DNA of 64,000 bases from Cordia subcordata. Taxonomy: Eukaryota > Streptophyta > Magnoliopsida > Boraginales > Cordiaceae. Under the pieces are notes generated by a model. That model ran no database searches. It was given only the letters and a program-made list of their open reading frames with translations, and was not told the DNA's origin. Below, piece after piece: positions 22,201 to 32,939 of this stretch (position 1 is its first letter; every line of letters starts with the position of its first letter). A program made the translations under genes and the position numbers. Location: assembly GCA_028554755.1 (NCBI GenBank), contig JAPTOF010000001.1, forward strand, positions 30,493,501 through 30,557,500, given 5' to 3'.

Positions 22201-23079
22201 ACCATAAATTATGCTTGGGTAGATTGCCATTTCCAGTTTTTCCTTACTTTTTATTTTAACTATTAACGCAATAGTTTTGCCATTGATATGTTGATTAAAA
22301 AAAATCTTTTCAAATTATAAACTAATTCTTTTAGCTTTCAACTTTTTTATTTATAACCTTCAAAATAGTTCTAAATTGGAGTACCATATGGGATCTCGTT
22401 ATTTTTTTCCTTCTTTTTTTTACTACTTTTATAATGGTAATTATAGTATTCCTCACATAGAATTAATAAGCTAGGTAAGTGTTTCTTTCTTTTTTTCTTT
22501 TTGGGTTTGATTCATGGGGTGATTCTTTTTTATTTTCTTACCTAATGTTTATGTGGGAGGTCATGTTGCACCTATGGTTATTTATTTAATTTTTAATACT
22601 TTATTTATTATTTTAATAATTAATCTCAATTTTTTATTGACAAACGAATAAAAAAATTAAAAAAATAAACTAATTTCTTGACTTCTTTTAGTCTACATCT
22701 TGAATATTTAGATAAAAAAATATACTTTCAGTATATTAATAAATTTTTTTTGTTTATAAAACTTCTTTATTTGAACTAGCTATATTATTGCCTAAATTAT
22801 ACAAAAGTAAATTAAAAAAAGAAGTCCACAACAAAACAATAGAGGAACTAGGGAAAAACAAAGCCACATATACAGCCACATATACAGAAACTAACACCCT
22901 TCAAGTGTGTAATACAAAATCACAAGCCTCCATCTTGCTTAAGCATGCTTATCGTCTAATCATCATTTCTTTCTAAACCAAGAAATGCATGAATAGTTTA
23001 AAAGAGAAAGTTTCAAACTTAAGAAACAAGACATGAAAGAAAAAGCCACAGATAGAGACTCTACCAACAAAATCTTTTA
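22200..23079. other. AT-rich intergenic sequence
   Basis: Nothing assignable. The stretch is A/T homopolymer rich with no ORF of note. It lies between the left 235-bp array and the MITE at 23080. Confidence 0.5.
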
Positions 23080-23307
23080 GGGCTCGTTTGGATTGGTTTT
23101 TTTCAAAAGTGCTTTTTTTAACAATTTTTGAAAAATAACTTTTTTTGATAAGCTAAAAATTCTGACTTGTAAAAAAAATTGTATTTGAGCTTTTTTAGAT
23201 TTTCAACTTTTTTGGAAGCCAAATCAAAGAATTATTTCAAATTTAATGTAAATTTTTCAAGAAAAAAAAGTATTTTTTCCTAAAAAAAAATCAATCCAAA
23301 CAGGCTC
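23080..23307. mobile_element. Harbinger-type MITE copy 3 (228 bp)
   Basis: Begins GGGCTCGTTTGGATTGG, ends TCAATCCAAACAGGCTC, with perfect TTA target duplications (23077-23079 and 23308-23310). Length equals copy 1. Interior follows the family pattern: tcaaaagtgctttttttaac, gcttttttagattttcaac, ggaagccaaatcaaagaatt, aaatttaatgtaaatttttc. Confidence 0.9.
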
Positions 23308-23466
23308 TTAGTCTCTTATGGCACAAGTTTCAAGCTTTGAAACTTTAAAAGTTTATGACTAGTAGACAGCTAATACTGATGAAAGAGAAAAATAAAATAA
23401 AATTGAAATGTAAAATCTTACTTTTTATGAATGATAAAATAAATAATACATCTTGAAACATACAAT

Positions 23467-23622
23467 AAAATTACAAATTAATCCTCATTTTGACCATTTT
23501 TGCCAAACGTTTTTTGGTCACAAATCTTTTTTCTTCTAAAAATTATTATGGAAAAGGATTGTGGCCAAAATAGTTGGCCAAAAATGGCCAAAATGGGGAT
23601 AAATTCATAATTTTGATATTTA
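23467..23622. repeat. 155-bp hairpin with ~66-bp arms
   Basis: Left arm aaaattacaaattaatcctc attttgaccatttttgccaa pairs with right arm ttggccaaaaatggccaaaa tggggataaattcataattt, and the pairing extends inward through ttttggtcacaaatctttttt / ggaaaaggattgtggccaaaa. Only a short loop (about 20 bp) separates the arms. It may be a small MITE or fold-back; no target duplication was identified. Confidence 0.75.
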
Positions 23623-23739
23623 TTGTCTATCTTACTCTTACTTAAAAAATTAAAAATTTAAATTTGAAGTTAAATTTTTTGAATTGAGGTTTAGCGGTAA
23701 AAAAAGCAGATTTTTCAAAAAAGCAAGTGTATAATGCGT

Positions 23740-24716
23740 TAATTTAGGACATAACTGAGTTTTAAGAAGCACCAAAACAGAGCGCGTGTGTGTGTATACT
23801 TTTTATTAATTAAAAATAATTACAAGATTTTCATTCATAATTAAAGATTAAAACATATTAGTTAAATAAAATTTAAAAAAATTAAAAAAAGTAAAAATTT
23901 AAAAATTAAAACCAAAAAATAAAAATTTAAAAAATTAAAAGTAAAAATATTTTAAAATAAAAAATAAAATTAAAAAGTAAAAATTAAATTTACAAAAAAA
24001 TTGACGAAATTATAAAAAAAAGAATCTGAGATATTAAAAGCAAATAAATAAATAAATGATAAACAACACTTTAAACAACAATTTTAAACAAATCACAAAA
24101 TATTTTTTTATCAAACAACAATTTTACTAAACAATAAAACAAATTTTGTTAACAACAAGTTTGAATTCAACATTTTTTTGAAACAGCAAAAGCATATTGC
24201 AACAACAATGCCAAACGGGCCCTAAATATCCAACCACCAACAAGTGCGTTATCATTTTCAACGGATTGACCATCACATGTACGCGCAAGAGTGTGTGTGT
24301 ATATATTAATGTATTATCATTTCATAATTAATGTTTACAGCTTGAAACAACAATTAAGATGAAATTAATAACAAACATGAAAATAGCATGTTTTAATAAT
24401 GCTACTTTTCAAAAAAGAGAATAATAGCATAACGAATCTTTAGTGCAAATGATGCGATAAAAAGTTCTGCATTGATCTGGGTTGTGTATGCGAGTTTTTA
24501 ATGGCTGAGATGAAGTGGGGACGGAAAGATTCGGATTTGTCTCTACTAATGGCAAAACTTCAACAAACCCTTCAAAAGAAAGCAAAATGTGTTTATATTG
24601 TACATACACGCGGTATGGGTGCTTTTCTTTTTTACTTTTGGAATGTGTTGTAAGGAATTTTATTGGCCAAAGTATTTTATTGTTTAAATTTATTTTTCTC
24701 TCAAATTTAAATTATA
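23740..24716. other. A-rich low-complexity region and a possible MITE end
   Basis: 23870-24030 is a run of aaaatt/aaaaat words with almost no G or C. At about 24205-24225 the sequence gccaaacgggccctaa looks like a terminal inverted repeat plus TAA of another MITE, but no matching left end was found. 24230-24716 shows no feature. Confidence 0.4.
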
Positions 24717-25449
24717 CTAGCATTTTTCTATTCCGAGCCTTGCACGGTTTTTGTTTAATTTTAATAATAGGCACTTGATGTGGTTATAAAAAAATTATTT
24801 TTGTATAGAAAAACAACTTGTCATATGTGTGGTTGAAATTGCTATTTAAAGTTTTATTTATTTATTTATTCTTTTAAAATTATTTTAAAATTTTAATTTG
24901 TAACCTCTAATTTTAATATTTTTATATTTTTATATTTGAATTCCTTATTTTTCCAATTCCTAATTTCTTTGACTCTATAAATTTAAATTTTTACTTTTTA
25001 TTTCTTCAAATTTCTATTCCTTAATTTTTAATTTTTGCTCTTTAAACCTTTTTAATTTTTTTAATATTTATCTTTTAGTTTCTAGATATTTTATTTTTAT
25101 TTTTATTTTTAAGCTTCTTATTTTTCAAATTTTTAAATTTTAAATTTAATTTTAGATTTTTAATTTTGTTTACTTTTCTCAGTGTTTAATTCTATAATTT
25201 CTTTTTTAACTTTATTTTTCTACTTTCCTTAATTTTTTAATTTTTTTTAATTTTAATTTTCAATTTTTAAATTTCCTAATTTGTTAGTTTTTGTTTTTAT
25301 TTTTTATATTTTTAATTTGATTTTATTTTTTGTTATAATATTTCACGCAAGCGTTAATGTGTTTCAAAATAACTTAGAAAAGAAAAAAAGTGCAAATGCT
25401 TATGTGACACTCCAAAATAGCTTCAAAAAAGAAGTTTAATATATATAGA
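24717..25449 (-). mobile_element. non-autonomous Helitron H1 (733 bp)
   Basis: On the minus strand it begins TCTATATATATTAAACTTC at 25449 after a host A, contains gagtgtcacataagc near the 5' end, and ends with a GC hairpin (CCGTGCAAGGCTCGG) followed 12 bp later by CTAG, then host T. This is the A|TC...CTRR|T signature without target duplication. The interior is a T/A word repeat. No Rep/helicase coding. Confidence 0.7.
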
Positions 25450-25607
25450 TGGACCTGTTTTTCTAAAACGAAAATAATTGGAGGTTTCAACATCTATGGA
25501 GATTTCTAGCAGTACTGCAAATTTGTAGATAGACTTATATTAGCATGATGTATCATGACCAAGAGAATAATCTGCCTCTTTTTTTTTTTTCTAGCACATA
25601 TTTATTA

Positions 25608-26339
25608 CTAGAATGTGTTCCCGTGCAATGCACGGGGTTTGATATTCATATAATATAATATTAAAATTATATAATGATTTCAAAATTAAAAAGTATTTTT
25701 GATAATTATTTTGATATTTTATATGATATTTTTATATTTTTATTATTGTTAATTGTCAAATTTGACAATTAATGTGAAGGATAAAATATAAATATATTTT
25801 GTCATATTAAATTTCCTACATTAGTTACAACTTTTATATTTTTATAAAATTTAATTTACTAATTTTAGAAAAAAAAAATATGATGATTTAGCCTAAAGAA
25901 ATAATTTTGCCATCTATTTTATTTTATTTATTTATTTATTGGATTTTCATAGCTAATTTTGTAATTATTACAAATCTTTTAAAATGACAACCCACTTATA
26001 TAGCGTGGAATAAATGGCAATAAAAAATTTTAGCTCATTGTAAATGGCAAACAATAAACTAGCTCGTTGTAGATGGCAAGCTGTGTGTAGAGCTAAAATA
26101 GTGCTTACCTTTTATTAGCTTATGAAATGTCTGGTATACCACATGCGTAATAGGTGTAAACAAAGAATAAATGGACAATATTGTCTTTTATGAATTTTTT
26201 GTAGCTAAGAATAATATGAACGCGACGTGGCAAAAAAATAAACGTTAGTTGAATAGGATTCGCCATGTGGCAAACAAATAAAGGCCAACAGTATAAGCAA
26301 GAATCAATCTTATGCATCTGGTTCTACTTTATACTATAA
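25608..26339 (-). mobile_element. non-autonomous Helitron H2 (about 732 bp)
   Basis: 3' end on minus: hairpin CCCGTGCATTGCACGGG, then AACACATTCTAG and host T at 25607. The 5' end should be near 26339, where the minus strand reads TTATAGTATAAAGTAGAACC; this resembles a Helitron 5' end but lacks the exact TC. It directly adjoins the 3' end of H3, giving a head-to-tail pair. No coding. Confidence 0.65.
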
Positions 26340-27254
26340 TTAGTGTAATACCCGTGCCACGCACGGGTTGTGAAATATATGATTGGTTTTTCTAAAAAAT
26401 AGAGTTTTTTTATATTAATATAAATATTACTATCAAATTATATTTTAAGAAAAATAAACATGGATTCGTATAGAAAATAGAATTTATGTTTCTCTTTTAA
26501 TACTAACTGTCCTAATTCAATAATAGTTTTACTTCTACAAATGAGTTAAACTTAAATAAATATAGATCTTCTTTTCTTTTTCCAAACAAAAACCTTTGTT
26601 TTCCTTTTTTAACTTTCTGAATTTAAGTATCTTATTTAATTACCATAAATATTTCATAAAAAAAATTATTGTTATTAGTAGATAAGAACACTAATAGTTT
26701 TACAAATAATAACACATATAAAAAACACAAATAAATTCTGAAAGATAAAAAGTAATGAAACATTAAGATGAGATAATACCTAGATATCAAGTTATCTAAG
26801 AATCAAGGAATATCTGCTACCAAATTTGCAATAAAAAGATCGTTTTGGGAGAAATGATAGATACGATACTCAAATTTGAAAGAAGACAGTTAACTGAAGA
26901 GACAAAATAAAATTAAATGTGTAATAGCATATGTGGGTGAAAGTTTCACTAAAAAAAACATAATATAAAATATAGGATCGAAAAAGGCAATTTGTTGATA
27001 TTAACCAAAACTCAAATTACCATAAATAACATTATATGATAATGATATATTAAGTAAATTGCAATAATTTTTTATTATAGTAATAGAAAACAATTAAAAT
27101 GGGTAATAATTTGATAATAGCCAAATTAGAGAGTTACCATAGATATTTACAATTAATCCAGATTACATATCATAATTATCAGATGCTATTTGCGCGACAC
27201 TTGTCACTATTATATTACAAAGGGTTCTTCTATATAATATAGTTTAGATATAGA
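26340..27254 (-). mobile_element. non-autonomous Helitron H3 (915 bp)
   Basis: Minus-strand start TCTATATCTAAACTATATT at 27254 after A, followed by agaagaaccctttgtaat and gtgacaagtgtcgcgc, a typical plant Helitron 5' region. The 3' end is hairpin CCCGTGCGTGGCACGGG, TATTACACTAA, then T. CTAA satisfies CTRR. No ORF. Confidence 0.75.
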
Positions 27255-27640
27255 TATTCCATTCTTATTCACTGATTTTTGTTTATAGGCCAACTACTTT
27301 TTGCTTCGTAAAAATTCAATATATATTTTTAACGGACGCTTTGTGATTTTCGAGATTAAACTTAAAAAGTGTGTTTTCTTAATTAATTTCCATGTGTGAA
27401 ATTTACTAGCAATATCCACAATTAAATCAAATGAAACTTTCATTTCTGTCATTTTTTATCTTACTCACACGCCACCAGGGAAAAGATATCCACAACTAAA
27501 TCAAGCGAAATTTACTAGCAATATCATTTGTCCTGCATACAACTAATATCCACAACTGTTTAGCAAAGCTCAAACATTGTTTATGGAGATAAAAGCTCAA
27601 TTAACAAGACTAGTTTTTATTTTTTTTAATCAAATAGGAT
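27255..27640. other. host DNA with a local duplication
   Basis: aaatttactagcaatatc plus atatccacaa(c)taaatcaa words occur twice about 100 bp apart (27397-27440 and 27488-27525). No gene. Confidence 0.4.
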
Positions 27641-28380
27641 TATTAGTAAATTATATTTTAATCAAATAATATTATTGTGATGTGAGAGGGAAAAGATAGA
27701 AAATCAATAAAGGTAAGTAAAAATAAATCTCAAGTTTTTTATTACTACCATTATTTGGCCTGATCATTAATCCTGTTAAAATTTTACTGTTGTTTATTTA
27801 TAAGTAAGGGAGACTTATTTTTGTAAAAATAGAAATAGATTATCATCAATTTATATGGTTAGTTAATAAAATCTTATTATTAATCAAATAATATTATTAT
27901 GATTTAAGAGAAAAAATTTTAAAAATTGATAAATGTAAGTAAAGAAAATCGGAAGCTTTTGATAATTATCTTAGTTTATGTATCATTTAGAGTTTCAGTA
28001 TTTATGACATGAAGTAAGGAAGACTCATTTTATAAAATTAGAAAAGAGATCATTGATTTTTTTTCTACGTAAAATTAATGTACATGATTAGTTATTAAAT
28101 TTTGTTTTAACCAAATAATGTTATGTTATTATTCGAGAAAAAGAAAAAATTAAAAATATATAGAGGGAAGTTAAAAAAAAAATGTGAAGCGTTTGATTAT
28201 TGTCATGGTTTTCTCCAATAAGTGAGTCATGTTAAAATTCTAGAGTTTATGATTTATAAATACTGAAGATTCATTTTTGTAAAATAAGAAAAGAGGTCAT
28301 ATATTTAATAATAATTAATTATTAAATTTTACTTTTAAACAAACAGTAACATAACATTTAAGAGAAAGAACTGAGAAAGA
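27640..28380 (-). repeat. ~235-bp tandem units, right array (inverted)
   Basis: Reverse complement of the left array's unit: here gattt(a)agagaaaaa...attgataaatgtaagtaaa, then gcttttgataatt, gtaaggaagactcattttat, and gattagttattaaatttt recur. Units begin near 27640, 27870 and 28100, with a partial one to about 28370. By eye the match of a right unit to a left unit is clear over its whole length though well diverged. Confidence 0.65.
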
Positions 28381-29850
28381 AACACTCCAAGACAAATACA
28401 ACATCATGGCTAATATTGCCAGTTTTTCTATTAACTATAATTATTTTTACTATTATTAAAATAAAATGATACAACTAAGTATATGCATATGAAGTGGGTG
28501 GTGGTGGTGGTGATGATGATGAAACATTGGTAAAATTAAAATTTTAGCAACTATTTTTATCAACATTCTAAAATTAAACCATTCTTCCTATTTTGTTGTT
28601 CAGTATAGTTTCTCATATTAGCCTCTAGTATTTGCATTAGTTTTTGTCAAATGATTATCATTTAAACCTTTCAAACTAGTATTTAGTGTTTTAGTTCTTC
28701 CTCTATCTTAGCTTAATGTCTCTTTTCTTTCCATCTATCCTTTTATTTTTTATTTTTTTTGTCTATCATATCTTTATATCTCAGCTTCTTCTTCTTCTTC
28801 TTCTTCTTCTTTTGCCTTGACACTATTTTTATGTTCTTACTTTTTTTCTCTATTACGTTTCCTTACTAAAGAGAAAATATTTTTCGTCAATTTTTTTTTG
28901 CCAGGCATAGCTTTGTTTTTTATGATTGGAAAAGATGCTTCCACTTGCCTCTGACACTTTTAATATGTAAAAAAATTATGCAACATTTTTAATTATTTGT
29001 CTATCTAAATAGCCATTTAAAAAAGTGTCATGTCTGAAAAATAAAATATAAAATTTTCTAATCATAACATAAATATTATTAAAATTATCTATTAAACTAT
29101 TTTCTATAAATTACATTAAGATTTTGTAAATATAAATTATGATCTTAATATTGTAACATAAAGGTTTATAACATAAATTTTGAGCACAATGATTCATCAT
29201 GGATGATTGTGTGAGATTAGTTTTATCTTACAAGTTTTTTTTTTCCTTTGAAAAAAATTTATATGAAATTATGGAGCCAAAGGTTTTTTTTAAAAGAAAA
29301 AAGGTAAATGATTTTTGAAACAAAAAAATGGCAAACACAAGTGACATTTTTCTTTTTTTTTTTTTGGGGGGGGGGGTCAAAAATACACGTGACAGAGGAA
29401 AGAGAGAGAATATGCATGGCGTGACTGATGATTTTGGGTGTTCAAGGGAAAAAGAAACGAGGTGAGACCGAAATTTACTTGTTCACGAGGGAAAGAAGGA
29501 GAGAGAGAAAAGCGTAATAAAGTGGAAGGATTTAGTGATAGTTATCTTTAAAAGTAAAAAAAGTCTTTTTATCTTATTTTCAATACAGTTTGACCATCTT
29601 TCACTAAATTTTTTTAATTATTTAGCAGGGTCTATTATTATTCATAGTCTGCTTTTAAAAGTATGTTGAAAGAACAAATATGTCAACAATACTTGTGTAA
29701 AAGTTATTACGTGAGCAAAATATCGAACTAACTTATAAATTTACACGTAACCATGGGTAAATCTACCATGGAAAGCAGCTAAACTCTATTTTCCAACACT
29801 AGGCGGAGGCCAAAACATGTTATTATCTGTGAGTTAATTTCATAAAGGTG
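28380..29850. other. AT-rich intergenic DNA with simple repeats
   Basis: Contains (GGT/GAT)n at 28496-28522, (CTT)n at 28784-28811, an 11-12 base G run near 29366, and a purine-rich stretch (29395-29515). No coding domain seen. Confidence 0.5.
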
Positions 29851-30910
29851 TTCAAAGTTGTTTTTTAGTTTTAAATTAATTATTATTTAAAAAAATTTAA
29901 ATTAGTTTTTAATGTTTTAAGATATAATCAAATTAGTTCTTATTATTTCAAAATTTCATATTCGTGCTGATTGTTTTTCTTTTTTCTTTCTATGAATGAG
30001 GCTGCACTATTTACATCACAATCAATCTTTAATAAGTAACTTCCCGGAGCTCCTTTCTGATTATCTGCTTAAGTTTTCCCGGTGGATCCTCCAAGTTAAT
30101 AAGTATTTGCCTAAACGAAGTTGGAAACCAAAGTTAGCAATCCAATCTGTGCCCCTGTTAACTTCCTTATAAGCGTGTCTTAATTTGAATCCGTGATTTT
30201 TGCTCAAAATTTTCCAACATTCTTCAACGAAGGGGCAGAATTGTTGCTCTAGGACAAGAGCTCCCACTCATCCACAAATTCAGAACCTGAAGTCTGACTA
30301 AACTTCCAGCCTTGTGATGCCCATTCGCTCGGCCAAACTTTTAAACCCTCAAATAACGTCTGCGCTTCCTCTATGTTATTGGATGCCGGCACCAAGTTGA
30401 CAGCAAAACCTTTAACCCATCTGCCAAGTTTTCTCGAATCAACCCCCTGCACCCGCTAGTCGTGAATTCCTTTTAGAGCACCCATCGATATTGAGTTTTT
30501 AAAGTCTTCATTGGGAGGGCTCCACAAAATAAATTTCTAGATTTTAGTATTCTGAATGACCCCCGATCTACTACTCCTCTAGGCCTCCTTGAAATAACTT
30601 CTTATGGCCGAGGCTTTACTCTAGGGGGAGAGTTCATGCTGCTGGTTGTGTACCTTCGCGTTACGCCAACGCCAAATCCACCATAAAGCAATAACAAATA
30701 AGAAGTGCACATTGTTCGCAACCTTATTCAAAGTAGTCTTCATTGTTTTATTTCATTTTGGGGACTAATTCAAATGCCTATATATTGAGAGCTAATTTGA
30801 ATTTTTTTAAATAATGGGGACTAATTTAATATATTTATAAAACATTAAAAATTAATTCAAAATTTTGCACGCAATAAAAACTAATTTAGAAAAATATAAT
30901 AACATTTGGA
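29850..30910. mobile_element. inverted-repeat element carrying a LINE RNase H fragment
   Basis: Left flank 29870-29965 (ttaaattagtttttaatgt, aaattagttcttattattt) matches the reverse complement of right flank about 30770-30880 (gaattaatttttaatgtttt, taaattagtccccattattt) over some 65-100 bp. Between them lies the minus-strand LINE fragment. The word aataatggggactaatttaa also occurs at the extreme right end of the window (63981-64000), so the repeat is dispersed. It could be a gene-fragment-carrying Mutator-like element or two independent insertions; target duplications were not resolved. Confidence 0.4.
30061..30720 (-). pseudogene. LINE zinc-finger/RNase H fragment
   Basis: Minus-strand ALWWIWRWRNAKVHNQ (about 30680-30640), then WSPPNEDFK, the RNase H opening DG.SKGNSRLAGAGGLIREN (frame-shifted), GRWVKGFAVNL, NNIEEAQTLFEGLK, WKILSKNHGFKLRHAYKEVN and RGTDWIANFG. 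Order and motifs match the RVT_3-type RNase H of plant LINEs (W.PP...K.N.DG, GG..RD..G.W..GF, A.....E, H..RE.N..AD..A). The catalytic D/E positions are partly altered and there are frameshifts. RT is absent, so this is a carried or surviving fragment, unrelated in orientation to the 13.6-20.8 kb LINE. Confidence 0.7.
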
Positions 30911-30997
30911 CCTTTCATGTAATTTTTCCTTTTTCTGCAGATCAACAAGCGTATGTCTCGGCCAAACAAAAAAGGATGAAGGGAAAAATATAGTTAA

Positions 30998-31205
30998 CAG
31001 CTTGGATTGTCCTTTTTTTTTTTTTTTAGAAGTGCTTTTTGTAACGACTTTTTTAAAAAATGATTGTTTTAGAAGCTAAATATTCTAGTGTTTAGAAAAA
31101 GTTATATTTGAGTTTTTTTAGAGTTTCAATTTTTATAAAAGTCAAGTCAAATAATTATTTAAAAAATAATTTTAAAAAAAATACTTTTCTTTGAAAAAAC
31201 AGCCC
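30998..31205. mobile_element. Harbinger-type MITE copy 4 (208 bp, degenerate)
   Basis: Left CAGCTTGGATTGTCC, right end ...gaaaaaacagccc; flanks TAA (30995-30997) and TAA (31206-31208). The interior keeps agaagtgctttttgtaac, gttatatttgagtttttt and tcaagtcaaataattattt of the family. Confidence 0.65.
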
Positions 31206-31208
31206 TAA

Positions 31209-31430
31209 GGCTGCTTTGAATTGGCTTATTTTGATAATAATAAAAAAAGAAGCACTTTTTTGGATAAAAAAGTACTTCTTTTTTGGATAAAAAAGTACTT
31301 TTTTCCCCTTCATAGCTGTTTGGATTAACTTTTTGTAAAAAAAGCAAAAGCTGTAAAAAAAAAAGGCTAAAAATCAAATTTTTTTTTTTGGAAGTTGAAA
31401 AATCTAACTTTTAGAAATAAGTTGTTATGG
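31209..31430. repeat. degenerate MITE-like sequence with 24-bp repeats
   Basis: Begins ggctgctttgaattggctta and contains gctgtttggattaac, both like the Harbinger-MITE ends. ttttttggataaaaaagtac occurs twice (from about 31256 and 31280). Likely rearranged relative(s) of the neighbouring MITE; boundaries unclear. Confidence 0.4.
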
Positions 31431-31542
31431 TAGATGAGAGAGAAAGAGGGAAAAAACGCACTGACACATTGCTTAAAATAACCTCACGTTTTCAACTCTC
31501 CCTACTTTGTTATTTCTCTCTCATCTCCTACCAAATATTTTC

Positions 31543-31792
31543 TAAAAAGGTTAACCAGAGGTGAACCCTTTTCCCACCTGACCAGAGGCCCCATGATCAG
31601 GTGGAATGTTAAACAGGGATGTGCATGAGTGGCAGCCTTGCCAGGGAGAGGACCAACGGGTTTCGAAATCCAGCAACAGTCCCCACAATATTTCAGCAGG
31701 GTACTGCCGCCATACGGATTCGAACCTAGGTTGTCGGAGTGTCTCCACCCAAGTCACCTGGCCACTAACCAACTCACCTATGCCCCTAGGGG
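31543..31792 (-). mobile_element. tRNA-derived SINE with 18-bp target duplication
   Basis: Flanked by exact 18-bp direct repeats CTCCTACCAAATATTTTC at 31525-31542 and 31793-31810. On the minus strand the body starts gggcataggtgagttggtta (A box) and has the B box GGTTCGAATCC about 40 bp on, a pol III internal promoter of tRNA origin. It ends with ggttaacc and a short T run instead of poly(A), which recalls the T-tailed plant SINEs (Au-type), but I cannot confirm the family. Length 250 bp. Confidence 0.9.
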
Positions 31793-31905
31793 CTCCTACC
31801 AAATATTTTCGCTTTACTTGCAGATGGCTCGCAGATGTCTACCAAGTGATCTTTTTTTTTTTTTAACTTCTCCTCTTTATCTCTCTCTTAGATCTATCTT
31901 TTTAT

Positions 31906-32855
31906 TAGGGATATCAATCATAGCTGCCCTGTCCCGTCCTGCAAGGGTACCAGTAGGATAGGGGCGGGACTTTTGCAAAAAACTCATGGGGCGAGACGGG
32001 CACGGGGTTTTTTATTTGTACACCAATGCTGGGGCGGGGTGGGGCGGGGTCAGGGTTGGGTGACCCCGCCCCCGGTATATATATGTTATGTTTAATAATT
32101 ATGTTGTAAGGTTTCCTTTAGTCTAGTGGTAGATAGCTTGCTTGCCAATTTTTTTTCAATTGTTTTAATTCTTTTTAGTTGTCTATTATTTACTGTAGGT
32201 TCCAAATATTAGTATTTTCACAAATTTGTATATCTTTAAAAAAAATTACAAATTTAAATATTTAATCTTAAATTCTTCAAAATTTATATAAATAGGTATT
32301 GTTTTTAAGCATTAATTGGTTGATAATCAATGTTTTAAAATAAAAGATAAAAAATAATAAAAATACAATTAATAATAAATAACATATCAATGTATAAGAT
32401 CAAAATAAAAATAAAAAAACCATTTTGCATTTATGCAACACTCTTACTATCTTACAGCGCTTGCAATCCTTAACTTTTGAATACAAACAATAAATTTAGT
32501 CATGATTGATATTTTGATGTGTTAAGATTTAGTACATGATTTATGTTGTGTTATATTTGTTTTTATCTAATTTACAAGTAGGGATTTCACTTGATATATA
32601 TGGGCTTAACAAATAGGGGTTTCATTTAATAGGTAGGGCCTTAATAGGTAGGGGTTTTACCCTTATACTACCACCCCTTTGACTTTTGTTAATAGGTATT
32701 CTGTAGGTAGAGGCATGGTGTAAAAAACACCGATAGGTGCGAGAATGATAGTCGGGAAGAAACTCTGATATAGGTAGAGGAGCGGGATAGAAGCAGGTGA
32801 AAAAATAACAGGCATAGAGCAGGGGTTTGTGAACCTTGCTCCATTGATATCCCTA
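31906..32855. mobile_element. non-autonomous hAT element (950 bp)
   Basis: Terminal inverted repeats TAGGGATATCAAT ... ATTGATATCCCTA, flanked by 8-bp duplications CTTTTTAT (31898-31905) and CTCTTTAT (32856-32863), one mismatch. Subterminal regions are GC-rich: ggggcggggtggggcggggt at about 32030-32050 on the left, ggagcgggatagaagcaggt near the right. The middle is AT-rich without a transposase ORF. Confidence 0.8.
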
Positions 32856-32906
32856 CTCTTTATGTTTCTTTTTTTTTTTGTGTTTTTCTAGAAATAATTT
32901 TCTTAC

Positions 32907-32939
32907 GAACTCATATATATATATATATATATATATATG
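32907..32939. repeat. (AT)n microsatellite
   Basis: About 15 AT dinucleotides followed by gtggtgtgtatata. Confidence 0.85.

Noticed and set aside
21426..28380. CRISPR-like or regulatory array
   Set aside because: Units are about 235 bp, diverged and contiguous without spacers, in a plant genome.
31680..31792. Possible tRNA gene
   Set aside because: A and B boxes are present but no cloverleaf acceptor pairing follows, and it sits inside an 18-bp target duplication; it is a SINE head.
31551..31961. Three overlapping frames of 83-110 residues
   Set aside because: They fall inside the SINE and its hAT neighbour; both have exact or near-exact target duplications, so coding is not credible.
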